NCBI GenBank assembly: GCA_002162765.1
Contig: MAAR01000001.1
Span: forward strand, 1-64,000
Direction of reading: 5' to 3'
Source of the DNA: Flavobacteriales bacterium 34_180_T64
GTDB lineage: Bacteria; Bacteroidota; Bacteroidia; Flavobacteriales; Flavobacteriaceae
DNA: 64,000 nucleotides
Numbering within the stretch: the first letter of the stretch is position 1; each line of letters starts with the position of its first letter. The translations under genes and the position numbers were made by a program. Below are positions 16,017 to 24,859 of the stretch, in pieces. The notes beneath the pieces are model-generated. The model was not told where the DNA came from and did no database searches. It saw nothing but the letters and a program-made list of their open reading frames with translations.

Positions 16017-17616
16017 TATTATTATTATCGTCCTTATTATGCTCTGTTTTAATATTGATCTGTTATCGGTTAGTATTATGGAAGCCCGCAATTTTATTAC
16101 AGCCAGAGAAATAATAAATGATGGCAATTGGTTGTTAACTACCATGAATGGTGAAGCACGTTACCAAAAACCACCATTACCAACTTGGCTGACGGCTATT
16201 TCGGTATTAATTTTTGGAGCTAAAAGTCTTTTTGCGCTGAGATTACCAGCTATTATTTTCGTAGGTCTGATTGGCGTCTTCACCTTTTTACTTTCGAATA
16301 AATTATTATATAATAAACAACACAGTTTTATAAACGCATTAATAGTAATCTCCTCTTTTTATGTGATTGGAATTATTATAGAAGCGCCATGGGATATTTT
16401 TACGCATGGCTTTATGATAATTGCTCTTTATTATTTATTTCAATTTTTTCAATTAGAAAAACCAAGTTATCGTTTTGCAATTATTGCTGGTATTTTTATT
16501 GGCTTTTCAATATTGAGTAAAGGTCCAATATCATTCTATGCATTATTACTTCCTTTTTTAATAGCCTATGGATTCTCTTTTCATTACCACAAATTCAAAT
16601 CAAAATTAGTCCCTTTTAGTATTAGTATCATATTAGCCTTAATCATAGGTGGATGGTGGTATTTATATGTTCGCCTTAATGATCCAACAACGTTTACGGC
16701 AATAGCTGAGCGTGAAACTAGTAATTGGTCCAATTATAACGTAAAACCATTTTATTACTATTGGAGTTTTTTTACACAAAGTGGATTATGGACGATTCCA
16801 GCATTTATTAGTTTATTATATCCGTATCTCAAATCTAGAGTGCGTCATTTAAAAGCGTATCGATTTAGTTTGCTGTGGACACTAATAACACTAGTTTTAT
16901 TGTCAATCATCCCAGAGAAAAAATCGCGTTATTTGATGCCAATTCTAATTCCTTTGGCAATTAATATTGGTTTTTATATTGACTACTTGGTGCGACATTT
17001 TAAAACATTAAAAGATAAGAGAGAGCTAATTCCTGTCTATTTTAATTTCGGATTAATTGCACTGATTGCTCTAGCAATTCCTATTCTAATTTATGTGTTT
17101 TTTAATTTAGATATTAAAGAGTATTGGTTCAGATTTTCGGTAACTACGATTGCTTGCATGGCTTTCGGAATTGGAATTTTAATCAATCTAAAAAAGAAAC
17201 AAATTCTCAACGTGTTTTTTCTTACTGTGCTATTTTTTGCGTCTTTATTTATTACTGTAATTCCATTTTCAAAATTAGTGATAAGCCCTAATTACAAACC
17301 AATTTCTGACTTAAAAGTGCAGAATTCTCATCAAAACCTTCGCGTATATGGCTTAAATTACGTCTCACCTGAAATGATCTGGCAGTTTGGGGATAAAATC
17401 CCTCCTTTAAAACAAAAAGATGGCGTCATTGAATTACCTAAAGAACCTAGTTTTGGTATGCTTGCAAAAAGCATCAAACCTAAAGACGAAGCATTCTTAA
17501 AAAAGCATTACCATATTAAACAACATGCAACTTTTGATTTAAATACAGTCTCGCCTGAATCAAATCGTTATAACGGAAGATTAATGAATCGTTATTATAT
17601 TCTCACTAAAAAGTAA
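15982..17616 (+). CDS. ArnT-like integral membrane glycosyltransferase
   Basis: A 544-residue polytopic protein of the GT83/PMT superfamily. It has the conserved early loop EARNFITAREI followed by NGEARYQKPPLPTWL, with the catalytic acidic residue after TM1 and the KPPL motif, then about eleven further hydrophobic segments and a soluble C-terminal domain. ArnT enzymes move a sugar from a polyprenyl-phosphate carrier onto lipid A in the periplasm. Here it is translationally coupled to the LAB_N protein and the polyprenyl-phosphate glycosyltransferase. The sugar and acceptor are not determined. It converges with the PAP2 gene, overlapping by 11 bp. Confidence 0.88.
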   Translation: MLKKLQRRPIISIIIIVLIMLCFNIDLLSVSIMEARNFITAREIINDGNWLLTTMNGEARYQKPPLPTWLTAISVLIFGAKSLFALRLPAIIFVGLIGVFTFLLSNKLLYNKQHSFINALIVISSFYVIGIIIEAPWDIFTHGFMIIALYYLFQFFQLEKPSYRFAIIAGIFIGFSILSKGPISFYALLLPFLIAYGFSFHYHKFKSKLVPFSISIILALIIGGWWYLYVRLNDPTTFTAIAERETSNWSNYNVKPFYYYWSFFTQSGLWTIPAFISLLYPYLKSRVRHLKAYRFSLLWTLITLVLLSIIPEKKSRYLMPILIPLAINIGFYIDYLVRHFKTLKDKRELIPVYFNFGLIALIALAIPILIYVFFNLDIKEYWFRFSVTTIACMAFGIGILINLKKKQILNVFFLTVLFFASLFITVIPFSKLVISPNYKPISDLKVQNSHQNLRVYGLNYVSPEMIWQFGDKIPPLKQKDGVIELPKEPSFGMLAKSIKPKDEAFLKKHYHIKQHATFDLNTVSPESNRYNGRLMNRYYILTKK

Positions 17617-18175
17617 AGCGTTTTTTTAAATAGAATCTCAATTTATAAAAACCAAATCCTGAAAACGCACCGAAGAGCATTCCACAAAATATATCTAAAG
17701 GATAATGCACTCCAATGTATACACGGCTAAAGGCCATAAGAGCAGCCCAAAAAAGGAGTAAATATATAAGATACTTATACTTATGTTTTAAGATAAGTCC
17801 TGTAAAAACAGCTACAGCCATGGAGTTAGATGCATGACCTGAAAAGAAGCCATATCGACCTCCGCAATATGATTTCACCAAACGCATTATGCCATTCAAA
17901 TCATCTTCATGACAGGGTCTTAAGCGCTCGAAGCCATGCTTAAATAAATTCGTAACCTGATCTGTAAAAGACACCATTAGAGCCGCAACTAATATGGTCA
18001 ACAAAAGAACTTTCTTTGTTGAATTCTTGTAGATAAAATATAATAACAACGCATATAACGGAATCCAATAGAACTTAGTTGTATAAATCATCCAAAAATC
18101 ATCCCAAGTTTCTGAACCTAATCCATTCAAAAACAAAAAGAGTTCCGTATCGTATTGTAAAAGTTGGTCAATCAT
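17606..18175 (-). CDS. PAP2 family membrane phosphatase
   Basis: A 189-residue protein with about five membrane helices and the full PAP2 signature. Motif 1 is K79 to R86-P87 (KHGFERLRP), motif 2 is SGHA at 112-115 and motif 3 is R151 with H157 and D161 (SRVYIGVHYPLD). PAP2 enzymes dephosphorylate undecaprenyl pyrophosphate, phosphatidyl lipids or lipid A. The neighbouring lipid-glycosylation genes, though on the other strand, favour a lipid A or undecaprenyl substrate. Its start shares one base with the stop of the 75-residue gene upstream. Confidence 0.92.
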   Translation of the reverse strand: MIDQLLQYDTELFLFLNGLGSETWDDFWMIYTTKFYWIPLYALLLYFIYKNSTKKVLLLTILVAALMVSFTDQVTNLFKHGFERLRPCHEDDLNGIMRLVKSYCGGRYGFFSGHASNSMAVAVFTGLILKHKYKYLIYLLLFWAALMAFSRVYIGVHYPLDIFCGMLFGAFSGFGFYKLRFYLKKRFTF

Positions 18176-18402
18176 TAATCATCATATCTAGCGACCTCTC
18201 TATCGTAAAAGCTAGTCGCTTCATTGATGAGATTCTCGGTTTCATTTTCTATTTCTTTTTGATCATGCTCATCAAATTCTTCAAACCATTCCACCTCATC
18301 ATTCTCAAGATTTATAATAAATCTTGGAAATTCAGTATGAATTATAAAAATGGCGTCTGGGAAATCAGTATTATCACCAAGTATAAATTTAGGGAGTTCC
18401 AT
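18175..18402 (-). CDS. Small acidic protein of unknown function
   Basis: A 75-residue soluble protein, rich in Asp and Glu. The N-terminal half reads as beta strands (FILGDNTDFPDAIFIIHTE) and the C-terminal half as an acidic helix. It lies between a MATE pump (5 bp upstream) and the PAP2 phosphatase (1-nt overlap, TAATG), so all three are one operon. I do not recognise a family. The tight packing and coupling argue that it is real. Confidence 0.75.
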   Translation of the reverse strand: MELPKFILGDNTDFPDAIFIIHTEFPRFIINLENDEVEWFEEFDEHDQKEIENETENLINEATSFYDREVARYDD

Positions 18403-18407
18403 AATCT

Positions 18408-19790
18408 CTAAAGTGTTTCTTTTTGCAATATCAATTGCTTTGTTAAATAATTAAATCGAATATACAATAAAATTGCTGCGGTTGTTAATCCAGCCAGCAA
18501 CCCTAACCATATTCCGAAGCTACCATATGCGTCTTCTTTTCCTAAATACCAACTTATTGGGAAGCCAATAATCCAATACGAAATAAAGGTAATTATTGTA
18601 GGTATTTTCACGTCTTGCAGCCCTCGTAATGCGCCTAAAACAACAACCTGAATACTGTCACTAATTTGAAAGATTGCCGCTGCCAACAAAAGTTTAGATG
18701 CAATAGAAATAACCTCAGTATTATCCATTAAATTTTTTGCGTCATCCAAATCAACATATATCTTGGGCAAATAGTTATGGAATACAAAAAAGAACAATCC
18801 GAAACAAACCGCGAAAATTGTTCCTAATAGAAAAAGAGAAAATGCAATTCGTCTTAGTTCATAATATTTTTGCAACCCTTTCTGATTTCCTACTCTAATC
18901 ATAGAAGCGACACCAAACCCCATAGCCACCATAAACGTCATTGATGACAGATTCAAAGCAATTTGATTAGCTGCTTGGGCATTTTTACCAAGCAGGCCAC
19001 TTAACCATATAGCGGCCGTAAAAATTGCGACTTCAAAAAACATTTGCATGGCACTTGGTGCTCCCAAATTAATAAGTTTTCTAATCATTAATTTATCGAG
19101 TACAAAAATCTTAATCTGAGTCACATAGGCTTTAGATTTCTCTTTGTTTTTAAGAAGATACCATAAATGCCACACCATTATAAAACGAGAAATTAAAGTT
19201 CCATATGCGGCACCAACTATTCCCAATTCTGGAAAACCAAACTTTCCGAAAATAAGAAGATAATTAAGAATTATATTAAAAATATTTCCAACAATGGTAG
19301 CATACATAGGATATTTCGTCATTGATAATCCATCGCTAAATTGTTTAAAAGCTTGAAAAACTATCAATGGAATTAACGAAAATGCCACTAAATCTAAATA
19401 TGGAATTGCTAATTCAACAACCTCTTTTGGTTGTTTCATTAAGTACATCAGAGGTTTTGCGAAAAAAACCATTAAAAATAAAAGAATGCCTAAAACAGTA
19501 CACAAAAATAATCCATGCTTAAATGACGATTTCCCCTTAGCAAAATCTTGTTCTGCATCTGCCTCTGCAGCTAATGGTGTAATTGCAGTTGAAAACCCAA
19601 TACCAAGGGACATTGCAACAAACATAAAACTATTTCCTAGAGACACAGCTGCAAGTTCAGCTGTACCTAACTGTCCAACCATAATATTGTCCACAAAACT
19701 AACAAAAGTGTGCCCTAGCATACCCAACATTACAGGTGCTGCTAGTCGCCAGTTGTACCTAAATTCTTTTGTGTAATGGGATAAAACCAA
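18408..19790 (-). CDS. MATE family multidrug/Na+ efflux transporter
   Basis: A 460-residue protein with 12 predicted membrane helices in two homologous halves, such as LAAPVMLGMLGHTFVSFVDN in the first and the matching LINLGAPSAMQMFFEVAIF in the second. MATE proteins export cationic drugs or metabolites by Na+ or H+ antiport. The start is a TTG at 19790. No ATG precedes it in frame, and the N-terminal sequence LSHYTKEFRYN fits flavobacterial relatives. It heads an operon with the acidic 75-residue protein and the PAP2 phosphatase. Confidence 0.93.
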   Translation of the reverse strand: MVLSHYTKEFRYNWRLAAPVMLGMLGHTFVSFVDNIMVGQLGTAELAAVSLGNSFMFVAMSLGIGFSTAITPLAAEADAEQDFAKGKSSFKHGLFLCTVLGILLFLMVFFAKPLMYLMKQPKEVVELAIPYLDLVAFSLIPLIVFQAFKQFSDGLSMTKYPMYATIVGNIFNIILNYLLIFGKFGFPELGIVGAAYGTLISRFIMVWHLWYLLKNKEKSKAYVTQIKIFVLDKLMIRKLINLGAPSAMQMFFEVAIFTAAIWLSGLLGKNAQAANQIALNLSSMTFMVAMGFGVASMIRVGNQKGLQKYYELRRIAFSLFLLGTIFAVCFGLFFFVFHNYLPKIYVDLDDAKNLMDNTEVISIASKLLLAAAIFQISDSIQVVVLGALRGLQDVKIPTIITFISYWIIGFPISWYLGKEDAYGSFGIWLGLLAGLTTAAILLYIRFNYLTKQLILQKETL

Positions 19791-19812
19791 GGATGAAAAT
19801 TATATGAATGGA

Positions 19813-19820
19813 CAAAGGTA
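19813..19820 (-). promoter_or_regulatory. Bacteroidetes -7 box (TACCTTTG) for the MATE operon
   Basis: On the minus strand an exact TAnnTTTG match lies 22 bp before the TTG start. No clear -33 element is visible. Confidence 0.5.
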
Positions 19821-19965
19821 AGTTATAGATAGATATATTTATGCCATCCATATGTTTTTTTAAAATACCTACATTAACAATTTGAATTTCATCAATTTAA
19901 AGCCACTATTTGTTAATAAATCAGCTTAATTTATTTCATATAATTCAATAATATTTGTATTTTTA

Positions 19966-20113
19966 CTCGTTCATAGACAGGTTTAAATCAGATCATTAGA
20001 TTAGATTTAAATAACAAATGAAACTTTTTAGCTATTATTTTAGAGGGATTTAAAAATTTTGTTGTTAGAACGTTTCAAGTAAAAAGGAGATACTCATCTC
20101 CTTTTTGTTTTTT
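19966..20113 (+). ncRNA. Candidate small RNA or short leader transcript
   Basis: The 403-bp gap 19791-20193 holds a strong plus-strand terminator (20081-20113) with no annotated gene in front of it, so something short must be transcribed toward it. A near-consensus -7 box (TATTTTTA, 19958-19965) would start a transcript of about 140 nt. That transcript could form a hairpin TTTAAATC/GATTTAAA and contains an 11-codon frame starting MKLFSYYFRGI. It could be an sRNA, a leader peptide transcript, or an attenuator for the PD40 gene at 20194. No known RNA family was recognised. Confidence 0.35.
20081..20113 (+). terminator. Strong rho-independent terminator without an upstream gene
   Basis: A perfect 11-bp stem AAAAAGGAGAT (20081-20091) / ATCTCCTTTTT (20096-20106) has a 4-nt loop and is followed by GTTTTTTTT. 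It points toward the PD40 gene. Confidence 0.85.
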
Positions 20114-20193
20114 TTACAACCACTTTTAAATTAACATTTTTTTAAACACAAGAGGTGTCCTCTTTTGTAAATTGCTTATTAAACTTCATATAC

Positions 20194-21138
20194 ATGAAAC
20201 ATCTCATATTCCTTTCCTTTGTCTTTAGCTTTTCGCATCTGTTCTCACAATCTGAAATAAATGTCAACCCTTTTTTACCAGAAATAATATCTGAATTTCC
20301 GAACGTTAGAGACATTGCAATAACGCCTTCTAATAATGAGGTTGTATTTTCAGCACAAAGTGTTATGGGAGAACTTTCTGCGTTGATAACTGTCAAAAAA
20401 ACTCAAAATGCATGGAGCGAGCCAAAAATAGTTTCATTTTCAGGTCAATTTTTTGATATAGAACCTTTCTTTTCAGAAGACGGACTAACCTTATATTTTG
20501 CCTCTAACAGACCATTAAACGACACTTCGAATACGAGCAAAGATTTTGATATTTGGTATGTAAATAGAGCATCAGAAAACAGTGAATGGTCTGAGCCAAT
20601 TAATCTTGGAGCTCCTATTAATACTGAAATGGATGAGTTTTACCCAGTAATTACGGCTACAAAAAACATATATTTCACCTTAGACAATAAAGCCTTAAAA
20701 CGTAAAGATGATATTTATGTTAGCGAATTTATTAATGGTAACTATACGACTCCAAAAGCACTTAGTGATCAAATTAATTCGGAAGGATATGAATTTAATG
20801 CTTTTATCTCAAATGACGAATCCTTTATAATTTACACATGTTATAATCGACCAGATGGATTTGGAAGTGGTGATTTATATATGAGTCATAAAATGGACAA
20901 TGGACAATGGAGTCTTTCGAAAAATATGGGGGAACTAGTAAATTCTACTAAAATGGATTATTGCCCATTCGTCAATCCATCTAGTCAAAAACTATATTTC
21001 ACCAGTAAAAGAAACAGTACGCCTTCTTCGATAGAAAAAAAGCTAACAATTGATGATTTTCAAAGTCTATTACACTCTTACTCCAATGGATTAAGTAGAC
21101 TATATAGCATACCCTTTACAGACTCTAAAAAATATTAA
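20194..21138 (+). CDS. Exported PD40/TolB-like beta-propeller protein
   Basis: A 314-residue protein. It has a signal peptide (MKHLIFLSFVFSFSHLFSQ) and then repeated PD40 (WD40-like) blades of the form EPFFSEDGLTLYFAS, NAFISNDESFIIYTC and CPFVNPSSQKLYFTS. These propellers bind proteins or sugars in the periplasm. Relatives are often annotated as TolB-like or exo-alpha-sialidase-like. The frame can be extended to a GTG at 20155, but the ATG at 20194 gives a proper signal peptide. It overlaps the convergent ATP-grasp gene by 4 bp. Confidence 0.8.
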   Translation: MKHLIFLSFVFSFSHLFSQSEINVNPFLPEIISEFPNVRDIAITPSNNEVVFSAQSVMGELSALITVKKTQNAWSEPKIVSFSGQFFDIEPFFSEDGLTLYFASNRPLNDTSNTSKDFDIWYVNRASENSEWSEPINLGAPINTEMDEFYPVITATKNIYFTLDNKALKRKDDIYVSEFINGNYTTPKALSDQINSEGYEFNAFISNDESFIIYTCYNRPDGFGSGDLYMSHKMDNGQWSLSKNMGELVNSTKMDYCPFVNPSSQKLYFTSKRNSTPSSIEKKLTIDDFQSLLHSYSNGLSRLYSIPFTDSKKY

Positions 21139-22241
21139 TCCGGACTCATTTTTCTGCCAAACCATTCAAACCATCTAAATATTATTGGCATTGGATCTTT
21201 TAAGACATATGGCACTTCAGTATTATTTCTTATAAACTTAAATCTAAACAATGTTGAAGGTCGTCGCTTTACAAGTTTTAAAAACCCTTTAAATCGTAAG
21301 GCACTAATTGATTCAAAATTCTGAGGTTCAATAGGTTTACCTAACGCCAATTTTATAGCCAAGTCAGGAAAATTAATCCCTACAATTTTAGAAGTTTCGA
21401 CACTGCCCCAAAATCTCGCGTTAATTTCAAGTATTTTAAAGGTTTTAGATAGTGCGTCATATCGAAGATCGACATGAGCAACACCAGACCAATTAAGTTT
21501 AGACATTACTTGTTTTACTACACTCAGTACTTGGTCATCATTATAAAAATCAAATCCTAAATGTGGTGCATATGTGTTATGACCAGACAAATTCCCTTTT
21601 TGAATGGTATGACAAATTAGCGCTCCATTATCATAAAGGACACTACAATCGATATCATACCCTTTAATGTACTCTTGTAAAAAAAGTGCTTTATTTTCGC
21701 TTAAATATGGTTTTAAATCGCTTGAAGAATCAAACCTCAAAATTCCATCACCACCTTTTTCATGTAATGGTTTTAATAAAACAGGAAATTTAATCGAATC
21801 TACCTTTTTAATTTCATTAATATCCTCAATAAATACGGAATTAGGATGTGGAATATCAGAATCCTTTAAAATTTTATTAAGTTTCCGTTTATTAATTGCT
21901 ATTGCAAAGGCACCTAAATCTGGCAAAGGAATAATCTTAGTGGAATCTGAAATTTGGTGCGCATATTTTATAAAAAAATGAATCTCATTTTCTGCAATTG
22001 GAACAACAACTGAAATTTCGTTCTCTTCAATTTCAGCGTTGATTATATGTAACCAAGACGCATCAGATTTTTTTTCATAATACTTAAAATAAGAGGTGTA
22101 TCTAGAATATTTAGCGGGTGTCTGTTTTTTGGATGATAAAACAAATAACTTATATGATTTAATACGCGATAAGCAACTTATAACTGACATAGCCCAAGTA
22201 CTGCTTCCATCAGGAATTAGAATATTAATTTTTTGCGTCAT
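21135..22241 (-). CDS. ATP-grasp family ligase
   Basis: A 368-residue protein with an N-terminal pre-ATP-grasp Rossmann domain (INILIPDGSSTWAMSVI), the ATP-binding stretch FPVLLKPLHEKGGDGILRF and the metal-binding core FKILEINARFWGSVE. Enzymes of this carbamoyl-phosphate-synthase-like subgroup couple a carboxylate to an amine. They act in peptide-like natural product, sugar or polymer modification. Substrates are unknown. No dedicated biosynthetic partners are adjacent. The gene converges on the PD40 gene with a 4-bp overlap. Confidence 0.85.
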   Translation of the reverse strand: MTQKINILIPDGSSTWAMSVISCLSRIKSYKLFVLSSKKQTPAKYSRYTSYFKYYEKKSDASWLHIINAEIEENEISVVVPIAENEIHFFIKYAHQISDSTKIIPLPDLGAFAIAINKRKLNKILKDSDIPHPNSVFIEDINEIKKVDSIKFPVLLKPLHEKGGDGILRFDSSSDLKPYLSENKALFLQEYIKGYDIDCSVLYDNGALICHTIQKGNLSGHNTYAPHLGFDFYNDDQVLSVVKQVMSKLNWSGVAHVDLRYDALSKTFKILEINARFWGSVETSKIVGINFPDLAIKLALGKPIEPQNFESISALRFKGFLKLVKRRPSTLFRFKFIRNNTEVPYVLKDPMPIIFRWFEWFGRKMSPD

Positions 22242-22279
22242 ACATTAAGAAAAAAACTAAACCATGGTAAATATATTAT

Positions 22280-23227
22280 TTAAAAAACAATTTTTTCTAC
22301 ACTTTTTTGAGCTTGATGAAATTCAGTTACTAAATCTTCAACAATTTGCGCTGTTGGTTTAATATCATGTATCAATCCAGAAATTTGACCAATTTCTAGT
22401 TCGCCATCTTCTAAATCACCTTCAAACATACCTCGCTTCGCTCTAGCGCGACCAAGTAGCGATTTTAATTCATCAACAGTTGGCCCTTTTTTATATAATT
22501 CTTGTACCTCATTGTAAAATTTATTTTTAATCAACCTCACTGGCGCTAACTCTTTTAAAGTTAAATGAGTATCACCTTCTTTCGCGTCAACTACTACTTG
22601 TTTAAATGCAAGATGTGCGGAAGACTCTTCACTAGCTACAAATCGACTTCCCACTTGTACAGCATCAGCACCCAAAAGCATTACGGCTAGCATAATTTGA
22701 CCTGTAGCAATACCTCCAGCAGCTATAAGTGGAATATTAAGCTGTTCTTTAACCATTGGAATTAAAGTCAATGTTGTTGTTTCCTCTCTTCCATTATGAC
22801 CACCGGCTTCAAACCCTTCTGCAACTACAGCATCAACTCCAGCTTCTTGGGCCTTCAGCGCAAATTTCACACTACTCACGACATGAACCACTGTTATGCC
22901 TCTTTCCTTTAACCAAGACGTCCATATTTTAGGATTTCCTGCTGAAGTAAACACAATTTTAACCTCTTCTTCCACAATAATATTCATGATCTCCTCAATG
23001 TTAGGATACAACATAGGGACATTAACACCAAATGGTTTGTTCGTAGCTTTCTTACATTTTTGTATGTGATCACGTAAAACATCAGGATACATTGAACCAG
23101 CGCCAATTAATCCTAGAGCACCTGCATTGCTAGCTGCTGAAGCTAATCTCCAGCCACTATTCCATATCATTCCAGCTTGAATAATTGGATACTTCACAGC
23201 AAATAATTGGGTAATTTTATTTGTCAT
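22280..23227 (-). CDS. Nitronate monooxygenase / FabK-like flavoprotein
   Basis: A 315-residue FMN-dependent TIM-barrel enzyme. The N-terminal YPIIQAGMIWNSGWRLASA, the VVAEGFEAGGHNGRE loop and IAAGGIATGQIMLAVMLLGADAVQVGSRF are typical of the nitronate monooxygenase/enoyl-ACP reductase II family. The AGGHNGR motif carries the catalytic or FMN-contacting His region. It may detoxify propionate 3-nitronate or act as an enoyl reductase. The sequence alone does not separate these. The stop of the upstream subtilisin gene immediately abuts its start. Confidence 0.85.
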   Translation of the reverse strand: MTNKITQLFAVKYPIIQAGMIWNSGWRLASAASNAGALGLIGAGSMYPDVLRDHIQKCKKATNKPFGVNVPMLYPNIEEIMNIIVEEEVKIVFTSAGNPKIWTSWLKERGITVVHVVSSVKFALKAQEAGVDAVVAEGFEAGGHNGREETTTLTLIPMVKEQLNIPLIAAGGIATGQIMLAVMLLGADAVQVGSRFVASEESSAHLAFKQVVVDAKEGDTHLTLKELAPVRLIKNKFYNEVQELYKKGPTVDELKSLLGRARAKRGMFEGDLEDGELEIGQISGLIHDIKPTAQIVEDLVTEFHQAQKSVEKIVF

Positions 23228-24835
23228 TTATGATTTTATAAGTTTAAAAGTTTTGGAGGCTTCGGATGATTCAAAAGACATGATATAAACACCTGAAGCT
23301 ATACTTGACATATCAATAAAGTTAATTGCACTTGTAAGTGCATCTCTAAAAACCGCCTTACCCAAAATGTCATATATAATAAGGCTCGTGTTTTCTATAT
23401 GAGATGGTACATGTACATTAAGAATGTCGATTACAGGATTTGGGAATACATTAAATTCAAAAACCTCAGGTTCTTGTAGTGATAATCCAATATTATAAGC
23501 AATTGCTAAATCGGGAATTCCGAACCCTAAAAAGAAATCGGGTGTTTCATATTGAGTTGCCGACATGCGAACATATTGTTTGATTTCCTCATTTGTAGCA
23601 TCCGGTAATGCTTGCCATAAACACGCAATACCTCCTGCTATTATTGGTGAACTAAAAGAGGTTCCATTATTTGTGACTATACTATTATTTTCATTTATCA
23701 CAGCAGAATTAGCTCCTTTGGCTACAACATCTGGTTTTTGCGTAGGTTGCATGAAACTACCTCTGGAACTAAAAGAGGCATACGCACCGTCTTCATCAAC
23801 GGCTCCAATACTCAACACATTGGCAGCATCGGCAGGTGCTCCTACTATTTGCCAAGTCCCATTACCCGAATTCCCAGCAGAAGACACTACTAGCATCCCT
23901 TTTTCTGAAGCGATATCTGCGCCTCTTGAAATAAAAGCCGTCTGACCATCCATATCATTCGTGGTATAGCTATAACTGGAATTATCATAAGTAGTATAAC
24001 CTAAAGATGTATTAATTATATTGACACCCAAGCTATCTGCACGTTCAGCAGCTTCGACCCAATAACTTTCTTCTACAGGATTTTCACTACTCGCATCCTC
24101 AGTTCTAAATAAATAATAAGATGCATCAGGAGCCGTACCAACATAATTATCTTGAACAAAACCTGCCATTGTACTCAATACTTTAGTTCCATGTGAATTG
24201 CCCATATATGCATATACATCTGCATTTCGATCCACAAAATCATAACCATTAAGTAAATCGTTATTAGCTCTCAATCGATCAAATGCTTCCATAGTATTTA
24301 CATTGGTAAATCCCGCATCTATAACGGCAATTACTATTCCTTCCCCTGTATAATCATCGAGATGTAGTGCATCCACGTTAATCATTTCTACTTGGTTCTG
24401 GGTGTTTCCGTATGAAAAATCTAAAAGTTCTTCCTCAATCTCAAACTTATTGTTTTGAAGTACGATCCTTGCATTTAGACTTTTATCTGCAAAATCAATA
24501 TGATCAACGAAATTTAAATTTAAGAGTGAATTTATGTCTGTTTCGATTCCTCTAACGTGAACAGCATTAAACCATTTAGATTTCGCCATGACTACTATTC
24601 CATTTTGAGTTTTGAGTTGCGCTATATAACTTTCATTAACAGGTACATCACGTTCGTCAATAAGTATACCATGACTATTTTTTCTATCTATGGCACGTTG
24701 TGAAAGAATTAAAGTAGGATTTTGAATTAATGCTTGTACATTTTCTTTATCAATGAGATAAATCCAAGCATCTTGTTGTGCGTTTGCAAAAAACTGAAAA
24801 AAAACTAGGCTTATTAAAAGTATTTTCTTTTTCAT
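23228..24835 (-). CDS. Subtilisin-like S8 serine protease with T9SS sorting domain
   Basis: A 535-residue secreted protease. It has a signal peptide (1-19) and an inhibitor-like pro-region (about 20-145). The S8 catalytic domain has Asp173 (VIAVIDAGF), His215 (NSHGTKV), the oxyanion Asn322 (SSAGNSG) and Ser393 (GTSFSSPIIAGG). A C-terminal type A sorting domain of about 75 residues (FNVFPNPVIDILNV ... GVYIMSFE ... KTFKLIKS) directs export by the type IX secretion system. All catalytic residues are present. The start of the next gene follows directly, so cotranscription is likely. Confidence 0.95.
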   Translation of the reverse strand: MKKKILLISLVFFQFFANAQQDAWIYLIDKENVQALIQNPTLILSQRAIDRKNSHGILIDERDVPVNESYIAQLKTQNGIVVMAKSKWFNAVHVRGIETDINSLLNLNFVDHIDFADKSLNARIVLQNNKFEIEEELLDFSYGNTQNQVEMINVDALHLDDYTGEGIVIAVIDAGFTNVNTMEAFDRLRANNDLLNGYDFVDRNADVYAYMGNSHGTKVLSTMAGFVQDNYVGTAPDASYYLFRTEDASSENPVEESYWVEAAERADSLGVNIINTSLGYTTYDNSSYSYTTNDMDGQTAFISRGADIASEKGMLVVSSAGNSGNGTWQIVGAPADAANVLSIGAVDEDGAYASFSSRGSFMQPTQKPDVVAKGANSAVINENNSIVTNNGTSFSSPIIAGGIACLWQALPDATNEEIKQYVRMSATQYETPDFFLGFGIPDLAIAYNIGLSLQEPEVFEFNVFPNPVIDILNVHVPSHIENTSLIIYDILGKAVFRDALTSAINFIDMSSIASGVYIMSFESSEASKTFKLIKS

Positions 24836-24859
24836 AATTTGGGTGTCATTCCACGCAAT

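Noticed and set aside
20155-20193. GTG start for the PD40 protein
   Set aside because: It would place an extra hydrophobic stretch before a perfectly good signal peptide starting at 20194.
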